Source: QHCE01 sp041743105
GTDB taxonomy: Bacteria; Actinomycetota; Actinomycetes; Mycobacteriales; QHCE01
Direction of reading: 5' to 3'
NCBI GenBank assembly: GCA_041743105.1
Contig: JBGTNI010000076.1
Location: forward strand, 1 to 29,419
DNA length: 29,419 nt
Positions within the stretch are counted from its first letter, which is position 1. Every line of letters begins with the position of its first letter. The notes beneath the pieces were generated by a model. That model saw only the letters and a program-made list of their open reading frames with translations, searched no databases and was not told where the DNA came from. Of the stretch, positions 7,858 to 14,144 are shown piece by piece. The translations under genes were made by a program, and so were the position numbers.

Positions 7858-8138
7858 CGCGCTCTATCTTATTGGCTATTCACAACGTAATCGATGAGTT
7901 CCTGACTGATCGCTGCGATATAGACAAGCTCCAAGGGCGGCTCGGCGCGAATGCATCTTCGCTCGATCGAACTTTTGGTGACCTCATTGAGGAGCTGCAA
8001 GGACTTGATGGTGACCTCGAAGAAATTCAGTTCACGATGCTTCGCGATGAGCAGCGCCCAGCGGCGATCCTCAGACTAGAAAGAACCCAGGAGCTACTTG
8101 CGGCAGCATTATGCCGTTGTGAGCCAGGCGCGGAGTAG
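7854..8138 (+). CDS. Hypothetical helical protein, 94 aa
   Basis: The GTG start at 7854 shares four bases with the stop of the preceding gene, indicating translational coupling. The product is acidic and predicted mostly alpha-helical with a Leu/Glu-rich centre (DLIEELQGLDGDLEEIQFTM) that could form a coiled coil. It has no recognised domain. With its two upstream neighbours it forms a three-gene cassette between uvrA and a VapBC module. Confidence 0.55.
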   Translation: MTRSILLAIHNVIDEFLTDRCDIDKLQGRLGANASSLDRTFGDLIEELQGLDGDLEEIQFTMLRDEQRPAAILRLERTQELLAAALCRCEPGAE

Positions 8139-8181
8139 TAACCACTGCTCTGACACCTTGATTTGTCTCTCATCTAGCAAG

Positions 8182-8204
8182 TGGACTAACCAATGGACTA
8201 GAAT
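8182..8204 (+). promoter_or_regulatory. Promoter/operator of the second VapBC module
   Basis: TGGACTA occurs twice, 12 nt apart (8182-8188 and 8194-8200). A -10-like TAGAAT (8199-8204) ends 6 nt before the antitoxin ATG, placing the expected transcription start at or near the ATG, so the mRNA is probably leaderless. The repeat is a candidate antitoxin-binding site. Confidence 0.45.
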
Positions 8205-8210
8205 GTTGCC

Positions 8211-8438
8211 ATGACTCAGGTCGGCATACATGAGGCGAAAACCAACTTTTCTCAGCTCGTCGAGCGCACGCTCGCCGGAGAGGAGATCGTTGTCACTCGC
8301 TCGGGCAAACCTGTCATCACGTTCGTTCCGGTGCAAAGGTCTCATAGTCCCCGGCTAGGGTTCGCGGCTGGGGAATTTGAAGTGCCTGACGATATTAACG
8401 AGCTTCCCGAGTGGTTTGTGGCGGAGTTCGAAAAGTGA
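8211..8438 (+). CDS. vapB: Phd/YefM-family antitoxin (VapB)
   Basis: This 75-aa antitoxin has the classic Phd/YefM N-terminus: MTQVGIHEAKTNFSQLVERT, then GEEIVVTRSGKPV, and V-P after it. This fold binds operator DNA. The C-terminal tail (PDDINELPEWFVAEFEK) would wrap and inhibit the toxin. It overlaps the next gene by four bases (GTGA). Both parts of the module look intact. It is unrelated in DNA-binding fold to the AbrB-type antitoxin at 2058. Confidence 0.9.
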   Translation: MTQVGIHEAKTNFSQLVERTLAGEEIVVTRSGKPVITFVPVQRSHSPRLGFAAGEFEVPDDINELPEWFVAEFEK

Positions 8439-8827
8439 AGATACTTGTTGATACGCAGGTTGCGCTCTGGATGGCGGTCGGATCGAAGAAGCTGAAAGCT
8501 TCGACGGTGAAGCTCCTCACTGGGATTGATACCACGCGTTTCTTCTCAGCCGTGAGTGCGTGGGAGATAGCGGTGAAGTGGCGGTTAGGGAAACTTCCAC
8601 TGCCTGACCACCCCCGGATATGGGTGAGTCGAATGATGAAAGAACTGGCGCTGGAAGCCCTGCCGATACTGCACGCTCATGTCGTTCGCACGGCCGACCT
8701 ACCCGACCATCACCGAGACCCGTTCGACCGGATTCTTATAGCGCAAGCAAAAGTTGAGGGAGCCGCTGTGGCCACAGCGGACAAGCTATTGCGCAAGTAC
8801 GACATCGAGGTACTTCCCGCCGCATGA
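8435..8827 (+). CDS. vapC: VapC-type PIN-domain ribonuclease toxin
   Basis: This 130-aa PIN-domain toxin starts at GTG 8435 inside the antitoxin stop. The subtype is the one paired with Phd-like antitoxins, seen in VDTQVALWM at the N-terminus, SAWEIAVKWRLGKL in the middle, and HHRDPFDRILIAQA. The acidic residues D6, E44, D98 and D116 are all present, so ribonuclease activity is expected. The stop overlaps a possible 40-codon ORF. Confidence 0.92.
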   Translation: MKILVDTQVALWMAVGSKKLKASTVKLLTGIDTTRFFSAVSAWEIAVKWRLGKLPLPDHPRIWVSRMMKELALEALPILHAHVVRTADLPDHHRDPFDRILIAQAKVEGAAVATADKLLRKYDIEVLPAA

Positions 8828-8946
8828 CGTTTGACCGGCACCGAATAGCGATTGGAGCCGACGTTGATCTGGATACCCACCCGCGGGTAGGCCAGCGGCT
8901 GGCCTCGAACGGCTGGGTCGGCCCCGTGCTTGCGGCACAGCAATAG
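8824..8946 (+). CDS. Possible 40-aa ORF coupled to vapC
   Basis: An ATG at 8824 overlaps the vapC stop (ATGA), and the frame stays open for 40 codons (MTFDRHRIAIGADVDLDT..., ending VLAAQQ). No family is recognised. It may be a real short gene, the remnant of a longer one, or chance; only the overlap supports it. Confidence 0.25.
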   Translation: MTFDRHRIAIGADVDLDTHPRVGQRLASNGWVGPVLAAQQ

Positions 8947-8980
8947 ATCCCTGCCGTCGTTCTCGTCGTCTCCGCCGGGT

Positions 8981-9631
8981 TCAAAACTCCAAGTGAGTCA
9001 TAACCAGGGTTGTGTACAGCGAACTTTCAGTAAAGCCTGCGTCGGTTTCTTCACCGACGTACATGTCGAGGTGCTTCGCCCCACCGAGGCCCGGAGTGAA
9101 CTCGTCTCGGATTTCCCAGGATCCCGCTTTGAGGCGTCGGCAAACGGCGTCCTCCGGTTTCCCGCCCTCTTCTAATGTTCCGCAATCGATTAAACGCACC
9201 TGACTGCCCATTGGCACACCGTCAGCCGCCGCCGATCGGAAGGGTTCGAGTTCGCGACCGATGCTGTCACGTGGCGCAGTATCGAGCCAGTACCCAATAT
9301 CGTATGACCAATTCAGATACTGGCTGGCGTAGGGTCCCGTCGTTATACGACCAGACCCTTCTTCTCGGGCGGCTGCGACGAAACTGCTCGGGTACTGACC
9401 TAACTCGGCGTCACCGTTGTCGCAACCTTCCAATCGCGGGCAACCACGCACCACCTGGCGAGCACCGCCGTGAAATGACTCCACCGGCGTGTAATACACC
9501 GTCACGCGCCAACCGCTAGATCCTTCCATCACGTCGTTACCAACGGAGTCAGCCGCCACCAACGTAGTAGACACCACGATGACGGTAGTCCACCGCCAGA
9601 GAGTGTGACTAAGCTTCCACGACCGAATCAC
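8981..9631 (-). CDS. Secreted 3D/RlpA-like double-psi beta-barrel protein
   Basis: The proposed start is GTG 9631, giving 216 aa with an N-terminal signal-like segment (WRWTTVIVVSTTLVAADS). The mature part begins with VTVYYTPVESFHGG and contains GQYPSSFVAAAREEG, SGRITTGPYASQYLNW and GYWLDTAPRD, and ends with GGAKHLDMYVGEE. The last carries the Asp-x-Tyr-Val-Gly element typical of 3D-domain or expansin-like barrels that act on or bind cell-wall glycan. Six cysteines may form disulfides. The frame extends upstream to 9778, but that stretch is Arg/Pro-rich and would put the hydrophobic segment internally. No operon partner is seen. Confidence 0.65.
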   Translation of the reverse strand: MIRSWKLSHTLWRWTTVIVVSTTLVAADSVGNDVMEGSSGWRVTVYYTPVESFHGGARQVVRGCPRLEGCDNGDAELGQYPSSFVAAAREEGSGRITTGPYASQYLNWSYDIGYWLDTAPRDSIGRELEPFRSAAADGVPMGSQVRLIDCGTLEEGGKPEDAVCRRLKAGSWEIRDEFTPGLGGAKHLDMYVGEETDAGFTESSLYTTLVMTHLEF

Positions 9632-10047
9632 CCGCCAAGCGTAGGTCGGCGGGAGCGAATTTCCTCGATCGGAGGAACATTTTAGATACACGTATCGCCT
9701 ACCAAGGCGTGTGTGAGGTTGGCGTGGTGGGCGGTTCCACCATGATGCCCGCGCGAGAGCTGGACACTCGCTACACACAGCTGGGAATAGGGCATCACCG
9801 ATGCGGCAATATCGTGCTGCCCCACGACTACAACACTAAGCGGATCTTGACCCTGGACAGCCATTGTCGAGCCGTGGAGCCGTGGAGCCGAGACCCTGTT
9901 TTTCGGCTCCTGCCTACCGATGGCTGAAATAGCTCGGCTCGATGTGCCGTAGCGGCCGGGTAACTCTCGCCGGCGGCGCAGCTGAACGCTGGCAGTGTGT
10001 GCGTATGACTGTCGGCTTGTCTGTGGTGCCAGCGGCGCTATGCTCTC
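9632..10047. other. Intergenic stretch with no convincing gene
   Basis: About 416 nt lie between the secreted protein and the membrane-anchored orphan. Short frames occur on both strands but none has a plausible start context or recognisable protein. The region carries the GAGCCGTG repeats described separately and possibly gene debris. Confidence 0.5.
9869..9909. repeat. GAGCCGTG tandem repeat with hairpin
   Basis: Two GAGCCGTG units and a third, GAGCCGAG, lie head to tail (9869-9892). The last can pair with CGGCTC at 9904-9909 across a loop containing GTTTTT. The stem is 6 bp. It may be a weak hairpin or terminator; its function is unknown. Confidence 0.4.
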
Positions 10048-10050
10048 GTG

Positions 10051-10617
10051 GTGCTGAGCATCGACTGGGGATCCGTACCCGAATGGCTCGCCGGTGCTGG
10101 TGCTCTTGTTGCGCTGCTCTTCGCCTGGTCGGCGGTGCGTGCCGCACGCGCTACCAGTCAGCAGCACGCAGCGCAGATTGATGCACTAGAGCGCGCAGAG
10201 GCCGTTCGGGACGAGGAGCGTCGCTCGCGATACGCATCCCGATTCGTATGTTGGATAACGTTGGATGGGAAAGCCGATCGGCACCCTGCTATAGGTGTCA
10301 TCAACTCCAACGAAGTGCCGTTGTATCACGTGAACATATATGCGGGAACATCGCTGGGAGCGACGTTCGCCAGGTACAACGTGGTGGGCCCCAGCAGTGG
10401 ACGTCGGATTCTGGGTCGCCCTACCCGGGCAATGCAGAACGTGCTGCCCGTATGCGACGCCGGAACCTTGCTCGATTCTGGAGATCTCTGGGTGGCGATG
10501 ACCTTCCGCGATCCTGCTGGTAACTGGTGGTGCCGAAGTCCGACGGGTCTATTGCTGTCGGCGGACAGTGAGCGCGATGCGAACGAGATCTGTCGGCAAG
10601 AGATGTGGTCAATGTAG
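10051..10617 (+). CDS. Membrane-anchored hypothetical protein
   Basis: The protein is about 188 aa. One transmembrane helix lies near the N-terminus (WLAGAGALVALLFAWSAV), followed by a basic/acidic coiled-coil segment (AAQIDALERAEAVRDEERRS) and a beta-rich cytoplasmic domain ending in CRSPTGLLL. This layout is common among uncharacterised actinobacterial proteins. A -10-like TATGCT (10039-10044) sits 6 nt before GTG 10051, favouring a leaderless start there; GTG 10048 is the adjacent alternative. No neighbouring gene shares the transcription unit. Confidence 0.6.
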   Translation: MLSIDWGSVPEWLAGAGALVALLFAWSAVRAARATSQQHAAQIDALERAEAVRDEERRSRYASRFVCWITLDGKADRHPAIGVINSNEVPLYHVNIYAGTSLGATFARYNVVGPSSGRRILGRPTRAMQNVLPVCDAGTLLDSGDLWVAMTFRDPAGNWWCRSPTGLLLSADSERDANEICRQEMWSM

Positions 10618-10719
10618 TGCGATCACACGGCCGCAGATGTGCCGAACATTCGGCCAACATAGGCGAAAGCTCCTTTCTGTGGCGATTGGATGTTTCGACG
10701 TTCCATCGACAGGCGCTCT

Positions 10720-11709
10720 TCAGCTGGGGATGTCTCGGTCAGATGCAGTCCTCGGCGCGGTGACACGGCTCAACCGGTCGCCCAGGTCGTGAATGTAGTC
10801 GAGTAGTTCGGGCGGGGAAAGCACCTCGAAGCTAACGCCGACCGCGCTTAGCGCCATAGTCGGCCAGTACAACGAGTCGGACGTCATCCGCAGCAGGCAT
10901 CGTTCGTTGCCGACATCGGTGACGGTGCACCAATGTCCGACGTGGCCGCGCACCACAGCCGCGGGGGCGTCGACCAGTGCCTCGATGGAGTAGGCCGTTG
11001 GCAGGTTGTCGATCCCAGCCCGTACGAATGCCGCGGCGTCGTCGCCGGGCAGCTCGCGTGGTCGGAAACGCACTCCAGTGTTGCGGGGGCTCTCCATACG
11101 GTCTAGCCGAAAGCTTCGCCAGTCGTGGCGGGTGAGGTCGTAGGCGACCAGGTACCAGCGACGACTGAGTGAGACCAGCCGGTGCGGTTCGGCGTGACGG
11201 GCGGTGGCTTCGCCGCCTCGTGCCGTGTAGTCGAATTGCACGCGCTCGCTGTCTCGACAGGTCTGGGCGAGTGCGGTGAGCGTGTCGGGATCTATGGTGG
11301 ACCCTGCGCTGCCCCACGTCGCAGGCACCGTCATCGCTCGTAGCGCGTCAACCCGCTGTCGCAGCCTTGGGGGCATTACCTGCACAACCTTGGTGAGCGC
11401 ACGTGCCGAAAACTCCTCGATCCCGGCGATCATGCCCTGCGTTGCCGCCTGAAGTCCTACTGCTAGGGCCACGGCCTCCTCGTCGTCGAGGACCAGTGGA
11501 GGTAGCGCCGTTCCGGCGGCGAGCTGGTATCCGCCGTCGAGGCCGCGATTCGCCTGGACCGGGTAGCCCAGCTCTCGAAGTCGGCCGATGTCGCGGCGCA
11601 ACGTGCGTACCGAGACCTCGAGCCGCTCTGCCAGCTGTGTGCCCGGCCAGTACCGCTGCCTCTGTAGCAAGGACAGCAGGCGCAGTGTCCTGGAACTCGT
11701 GTTGGCCAC
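10720..11709 (-). CDS. HTH/WYL-domain transcriptional regulator (YafY type)
   Basis: The 329-aa regulator has an N-terminal winged helix (residues about 5-60: TLRLLSLLQRQRYW, LAERLEVSVRTLRRDIGRL) and a WYL ligand-sensing domain. The WYL core is seen in ARHAEPHRLVSLSRRWYLVA and SFRLDRMESP (about 170-215), followed by a WCX-type C-terminal extension. It is divergent from the DinB-family gene at 11803; this pairing is frequent in actinobacteria, and the regulator probably controls that gene and itself. The GTG start has no Shine-Dalgarno. Confidence 0.92.
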   Translation of the reverse strand: MANTSSRTLRLLSLLQRQRYWPGTQLAERLEVSVRTLRRDIGRLRELGYPVQANRGLDGGYQLAAGTALPPLVLDDEEAVALAVGLQAATQGMIAGIEEFSARALTKVVQVMPPRLRQRVDALRAMTVPATWGSAGSTIDPDTLTALAQTCRDSERVQFDYTARGGEATARHAEPHRLVSLSRRWYLVAYDLTRHDWRSFRLDRMESPRNTGVRFRPRELPGDDAAAFVRAGIDNLPTAYSIEALVDAPAAVVRGHVGHWCTVTDVGNERCLLRMTSDSLYWPTMALSAVGVSFEVLSPPELLDYIHDLGDRLSRVTAPRTASDRDIPS

Positions 11710-11732
11710 GTTATTTACTTTTTCACAGTTCA

Positions 11733-11747
11733 GGTCAAGAAGTGACC
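11733..11747. promoter_or_regulatory. Inverted repeat GGTCA-N5-TGACC between regulator and DinB gene
   Basis: A perfect 5-bp inverted repeat with a 5-nt spacer lies in the 93-nt divergent intergenic region. It is a candidate operator for the WYL regulator; this is inferred from position and symmetry. Confidence 0.35.
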
Positions 11748-11802
11748 GCTTCTGCTCGTAGCGTGGTTTCTACAACGTTCACATGACAGAAAGGCCAACA
11801 CC

Positions 11803-12324
11803 ATGACCGCAACGGAGACCATCGTGACCGCCGAGCGCACCGACCTCTTGGAGACCCTGGACAAGCACCGCTACTTTCTGCGCCTCACGGTCCAGAACCT
11901 GACCGACGAGCAAGCAGCAATGTGCCCAACCGCGAGCGAGCTTTGCCTGGGCGGCTTGATCAAGCATGTCGCCGCTGCCGAGCAGCAATGGATGGACTTC
12001 GTTCTTGGCGGCCCCGAAGCGATGGGTGGAGCGGAGTACTGGGAGGTCGAAGACTTCAAGAACGAGTTCCGCATGTTCGATGGCGAAACACTGGCCGCAC
12101 TGTTGGCGCGGTACGACGAGGTCGCATGCAGGACCAGCGAGATCGTTGTTGCCCTGCCCGATTTGGATCTCTCTCACCCGCTACCGAAAGCGCCGTGGTT
12201 TGAGCCGGGAGCTCGGTGGTCGGCGCGCCGTGTCCTGCTGCACATCATCGCCGAGACCGCGCAGCACGCCGGCCACGCCGACATCATTCGCGAGACTATC
12301 GACGGCTCGAAAACCATGGGGTGA
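11803..12324 (+). CDS. DinB-family (DUF664-type) metalloenzyme
   Basis: The 173-aa protein is a four-helix-bundle DinB/YfiT-like protein of the sort that includes mycothiol-dependent enzymes. The family landmarks are GGLIKHVAAAEQQWMDFVLG (first metal His and Trp) and RRVLLHIIAETAQHAGHADI (the HxxxxxxHxxH-like metal ligands), ending in RETIDG. Actinobacterial members are thought to transfer thiols or detoxify electrophiles. Start ATG 11803 has AGAAAGG about 8 nt upstream. The gene is divergent from the WYL regulator. Confidence 0.9.
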   Translation: MTATETIVTAERTDLLETLDKHRYFLRLTVQNLTDEQAAMCPTASELCLGGLIKHVAAAEQQWMDFVLGGPEAMGGAEYWEVEDFKNEFRMFDGETLAALLARYDEVACRTSEIVVALPDLDLSHPLPKAPWFEPGARWSARRVLLHIIAETAQHAGHADIIRETIDGSKTMG

Positions 12325-12510
12325 AGCCACGCTCAATAGCGAGCCGCGCTTCCACCGAATTGGGCTCTGCGGAATATGTGCAAGACGTTCAGCTAATTTC
12401 GTCGACCACGAGTAACATCCTCGGCACAGCCCGCGACGTATCGGTAGCCGTGGACAGGCTGTTGCCGCGGTGATTCCACCCTGGCAGCACGATGTTGTGG
12501 AGGTCGGCAG

Positions 12511-13035
12511 ATGGCGGGCATGGCAACGAGATCGGCGGGGGACATCGAACCTGCGACGGACATCGCCAATGCGACCTGGCGGATTTCACGTCGCGGCGCG
12601 ATCTGCTCAACGGTGGGCGTCTGTGTAGGCGCGGTTGCTGTAGGGACCGGCCTGGCGGCATGTGGCTCTGGCGACTCTGATAGCAAGGGAGCCGATGACA
12701 GCGCCGCCGACGATGCCGGTGGGCCGGCGCCACTGCAAGGAGCGTCGTTGGCAAAGCTTGCCGATGTACCGGTCGGTGGCGGCGTGCTCGTTACTGGGGC
12801 GGGCGGGCTTCGCGTGATGCTCACGCAGCCATCGGCGGGGATCGTCAAAGCGTTCGACGCTCGCTGCACGCATCAGCGGACGATCGTCGCCGAACCCGCA
12901 AACGGGATCATGACGTGCCCGAATCACGGTTCGCGGTTCAAAGCCGCCGATGGCGCCGTGGTGCGGGGTCCCGCGACGGCGCCGCTGGACACCATCGCGG
13001 TACGAGTCCGCGGATCCGAGATCGTCACCGCCTAG
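12511..13035 (+). CDS. Rieske [2Fe-2S] lipoprotein
   Basis: The 174-aa exported protein starts at ATG 12511 with GGAGG 7 nt upstream. A twin-arginine-like stretch (RISRRGA, 24-30) leads into a hydrophobic segment and a lipobox ending at C51 (GLAAC), so it is probably folded before export and lipid-anchored. A Ser/Asp/Ala-rich spacer precedes the Rieske domain (about 76-174). Cluster ligands are C119-x-H121 and C136-x2-H139. The two extra cysteines that form a disulfide in classical Rieske proteins are replaced by T124 (HQRT) and N138 (CPNHGS). The redox partner is unknown. It overlaps the convergent downstream gene by four bases. Confidence 0.9.
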   Translation: MAGMATRSAGDIEPATDIANATWRISRRGAICSTVGVCVGAVAVGTGLAACGSGDSDSKGADDSAADDAGGPAPLQGASLAKLADVPVGGGVLVTGAGGLRVMLTQPSAGIVKAFDARCTHQRTIVAEPANGIMTCPNHGSRFKAADGAVVRGPATAPLDTIAVRVRGSEIVTA

Positions 13036-14090
13036 CCCGTGCCGCCCTTACCCGGCCCCTGTTTCCTTCGAGGGCCGGGAGTTTGTCCGGGACCTGCAAA
13101 GCCTGGACCACCGGCAGGGCTAACTCCCGGTAGGGCGCTCCTGGTTGGCTGGCTTGGTGCGGGGTGTGAGGACCGTGTGCCTGCGATGATGTTGGTCTGC
13201 CACCTGTCCCACTCCGGGACAGGAACTTTCGAGATGGCCCGCGCCAGCAGCGAAATCATCCGCTTCGGCTGTGCGACGCTCTGTGAAGGCAGGTTTGGAA
13301 CGAACAGGTGATGAAATTCTCCTAGGTCATCATTTGACAGTATGGCCTGGCGAACTAAGCGTGCCGCGGCCCTTCCTTTCGTCCGGACCATGACGTGCTC
13401 CCATATCCGTCGACGACACCACGCCTCTTGAGGATTCTGAGCGTCTAATTGCGCAATACGAGTAACCGGATACTTCTCCTGCTCGGCGATATCGGTCGCG
13501 CTGACGGCCAAGTCGTAGTCGAATCCCCCAGAAAGGTCCAGCCCGCCGAGGAACAGCGGGCCGGCTTCCCTATCGGCCAGCAGACCGGAGAGTGTCGCTT
13601 TCACTCGAGCAGCGTCGATGTGCCGGTCGGCTCCGTCGACGGCCAGCAGATACACGGTGGATTCCAGGCACAGTTCGCGTAGCTGCTGGATGCCTGCCTC
13701 GTCGCCTGCCAATGGCCGGTGGGCATGTACGTCGGCCGCGAACTGCCGATGCGCGTTCAGCTGCGCGGCGTCGCGGCCATGCTGGGACACCAGCAGTATC
13801 TGCGTCTTGCTGAGGTTCCAGTCTCCGAATTTCTCCAGGACGACAGCATCACCCGATGCCGACAGGCCGGGAGATCCATCCGGCGCGCGTTCACCCACAC
13901 CCAACAGCCAGAGTTCGTGGTCGGTTCCTGGTGCTACGTGCGGCACAGCACCGTTGAGGAATAGCTGGAGTTCCCGCACGTGGTCGGCGCGCTGCTCTGA
14001 GGTTAAGGAAACGAAGGGGTGCGTCGATACAATCGCCCCGGCCGAATCCGCAGGCAGCGTCGGGTCTATGTCGACATGCGCAATCGCCAC
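13032..14090 (-). CDS. Hypothetical protein with Gly/Pro-rich C-terminus
   Basis: I do not recognise this 352-aa protein. GTG 14090 is chosen because GGGAG lies 5 nt upstream; a TTG at 14114 is an alternative. The first about 290 residues look like a globular alpha/beta protein (AIAHVDIDPTLPADSAG; DHELWLLGVGE; FLGGLDLSGGFDYDLAVSAT), with no signal peptide or membrane segment. The last about 60 residues are a disordered Gly/Pro/Ser tail (GGPGFAGPGQTPGPRRKQGP). It lies between Rieske and uvrC; its start is 54 nt from the uvrC start on the opposite strand. Confidence 0.6.
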   Translation of the reverse strand: MAIAHVDIDPTLPADSAGAIVSTHPFVSLTSEQRADHVRELQLFLNGAVPHVAPGTDHELWLLGVGERAPDGSPGLSASGDAVVLEKFGDWNLSKTQILLVSQHGRDAAQLNAHRQFAADVHAHRPLAGDEAGIQQLRELCLESTVYLLAVDGADRHIDAARVKATLSGLLADREAGPLFLGGLDLSGGFDYDLAVSATDIAEQEKYPVTRIAQLDAQNPQEAWCRRRIWEHVMVRTKGRAAARLVRQAILSNDDLGEFHHLFVPNLPSQSVAQPKRMISLLARAISKVPVPEWDRWQTNIIAGTRSSHPAPSQPTRSALPGVSPAGGPGFAGPGQTPGPRRKQGPGKGGTG

Positions 14091-14132
14091 ATAGGCTCCC
14101 TTCGGGGACGCCAACCCTTCGATGCTGCCCGA

Positions 14133-14138
14133 TAGGCT
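14133..14138 (+). promoter_or_regulatory. -10-like TAGGCT upstream of uvrC
   Basis: TAGGCT ends 6 nt before the GTG start of uvrC and no Shine-Dalgarno is present, so uvrC may be read from a leaderless mRNA. No convincing -35 element is seen. Confidence 0.4.
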
Positions 14139-14144
14139 TATCGC

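Noticed and set aside
9709..9927. 72-codon frame on the plus strand
   Set aside because: It has no start context or recognisable protein, and the opposite strand also has an equally long meaningless frame.
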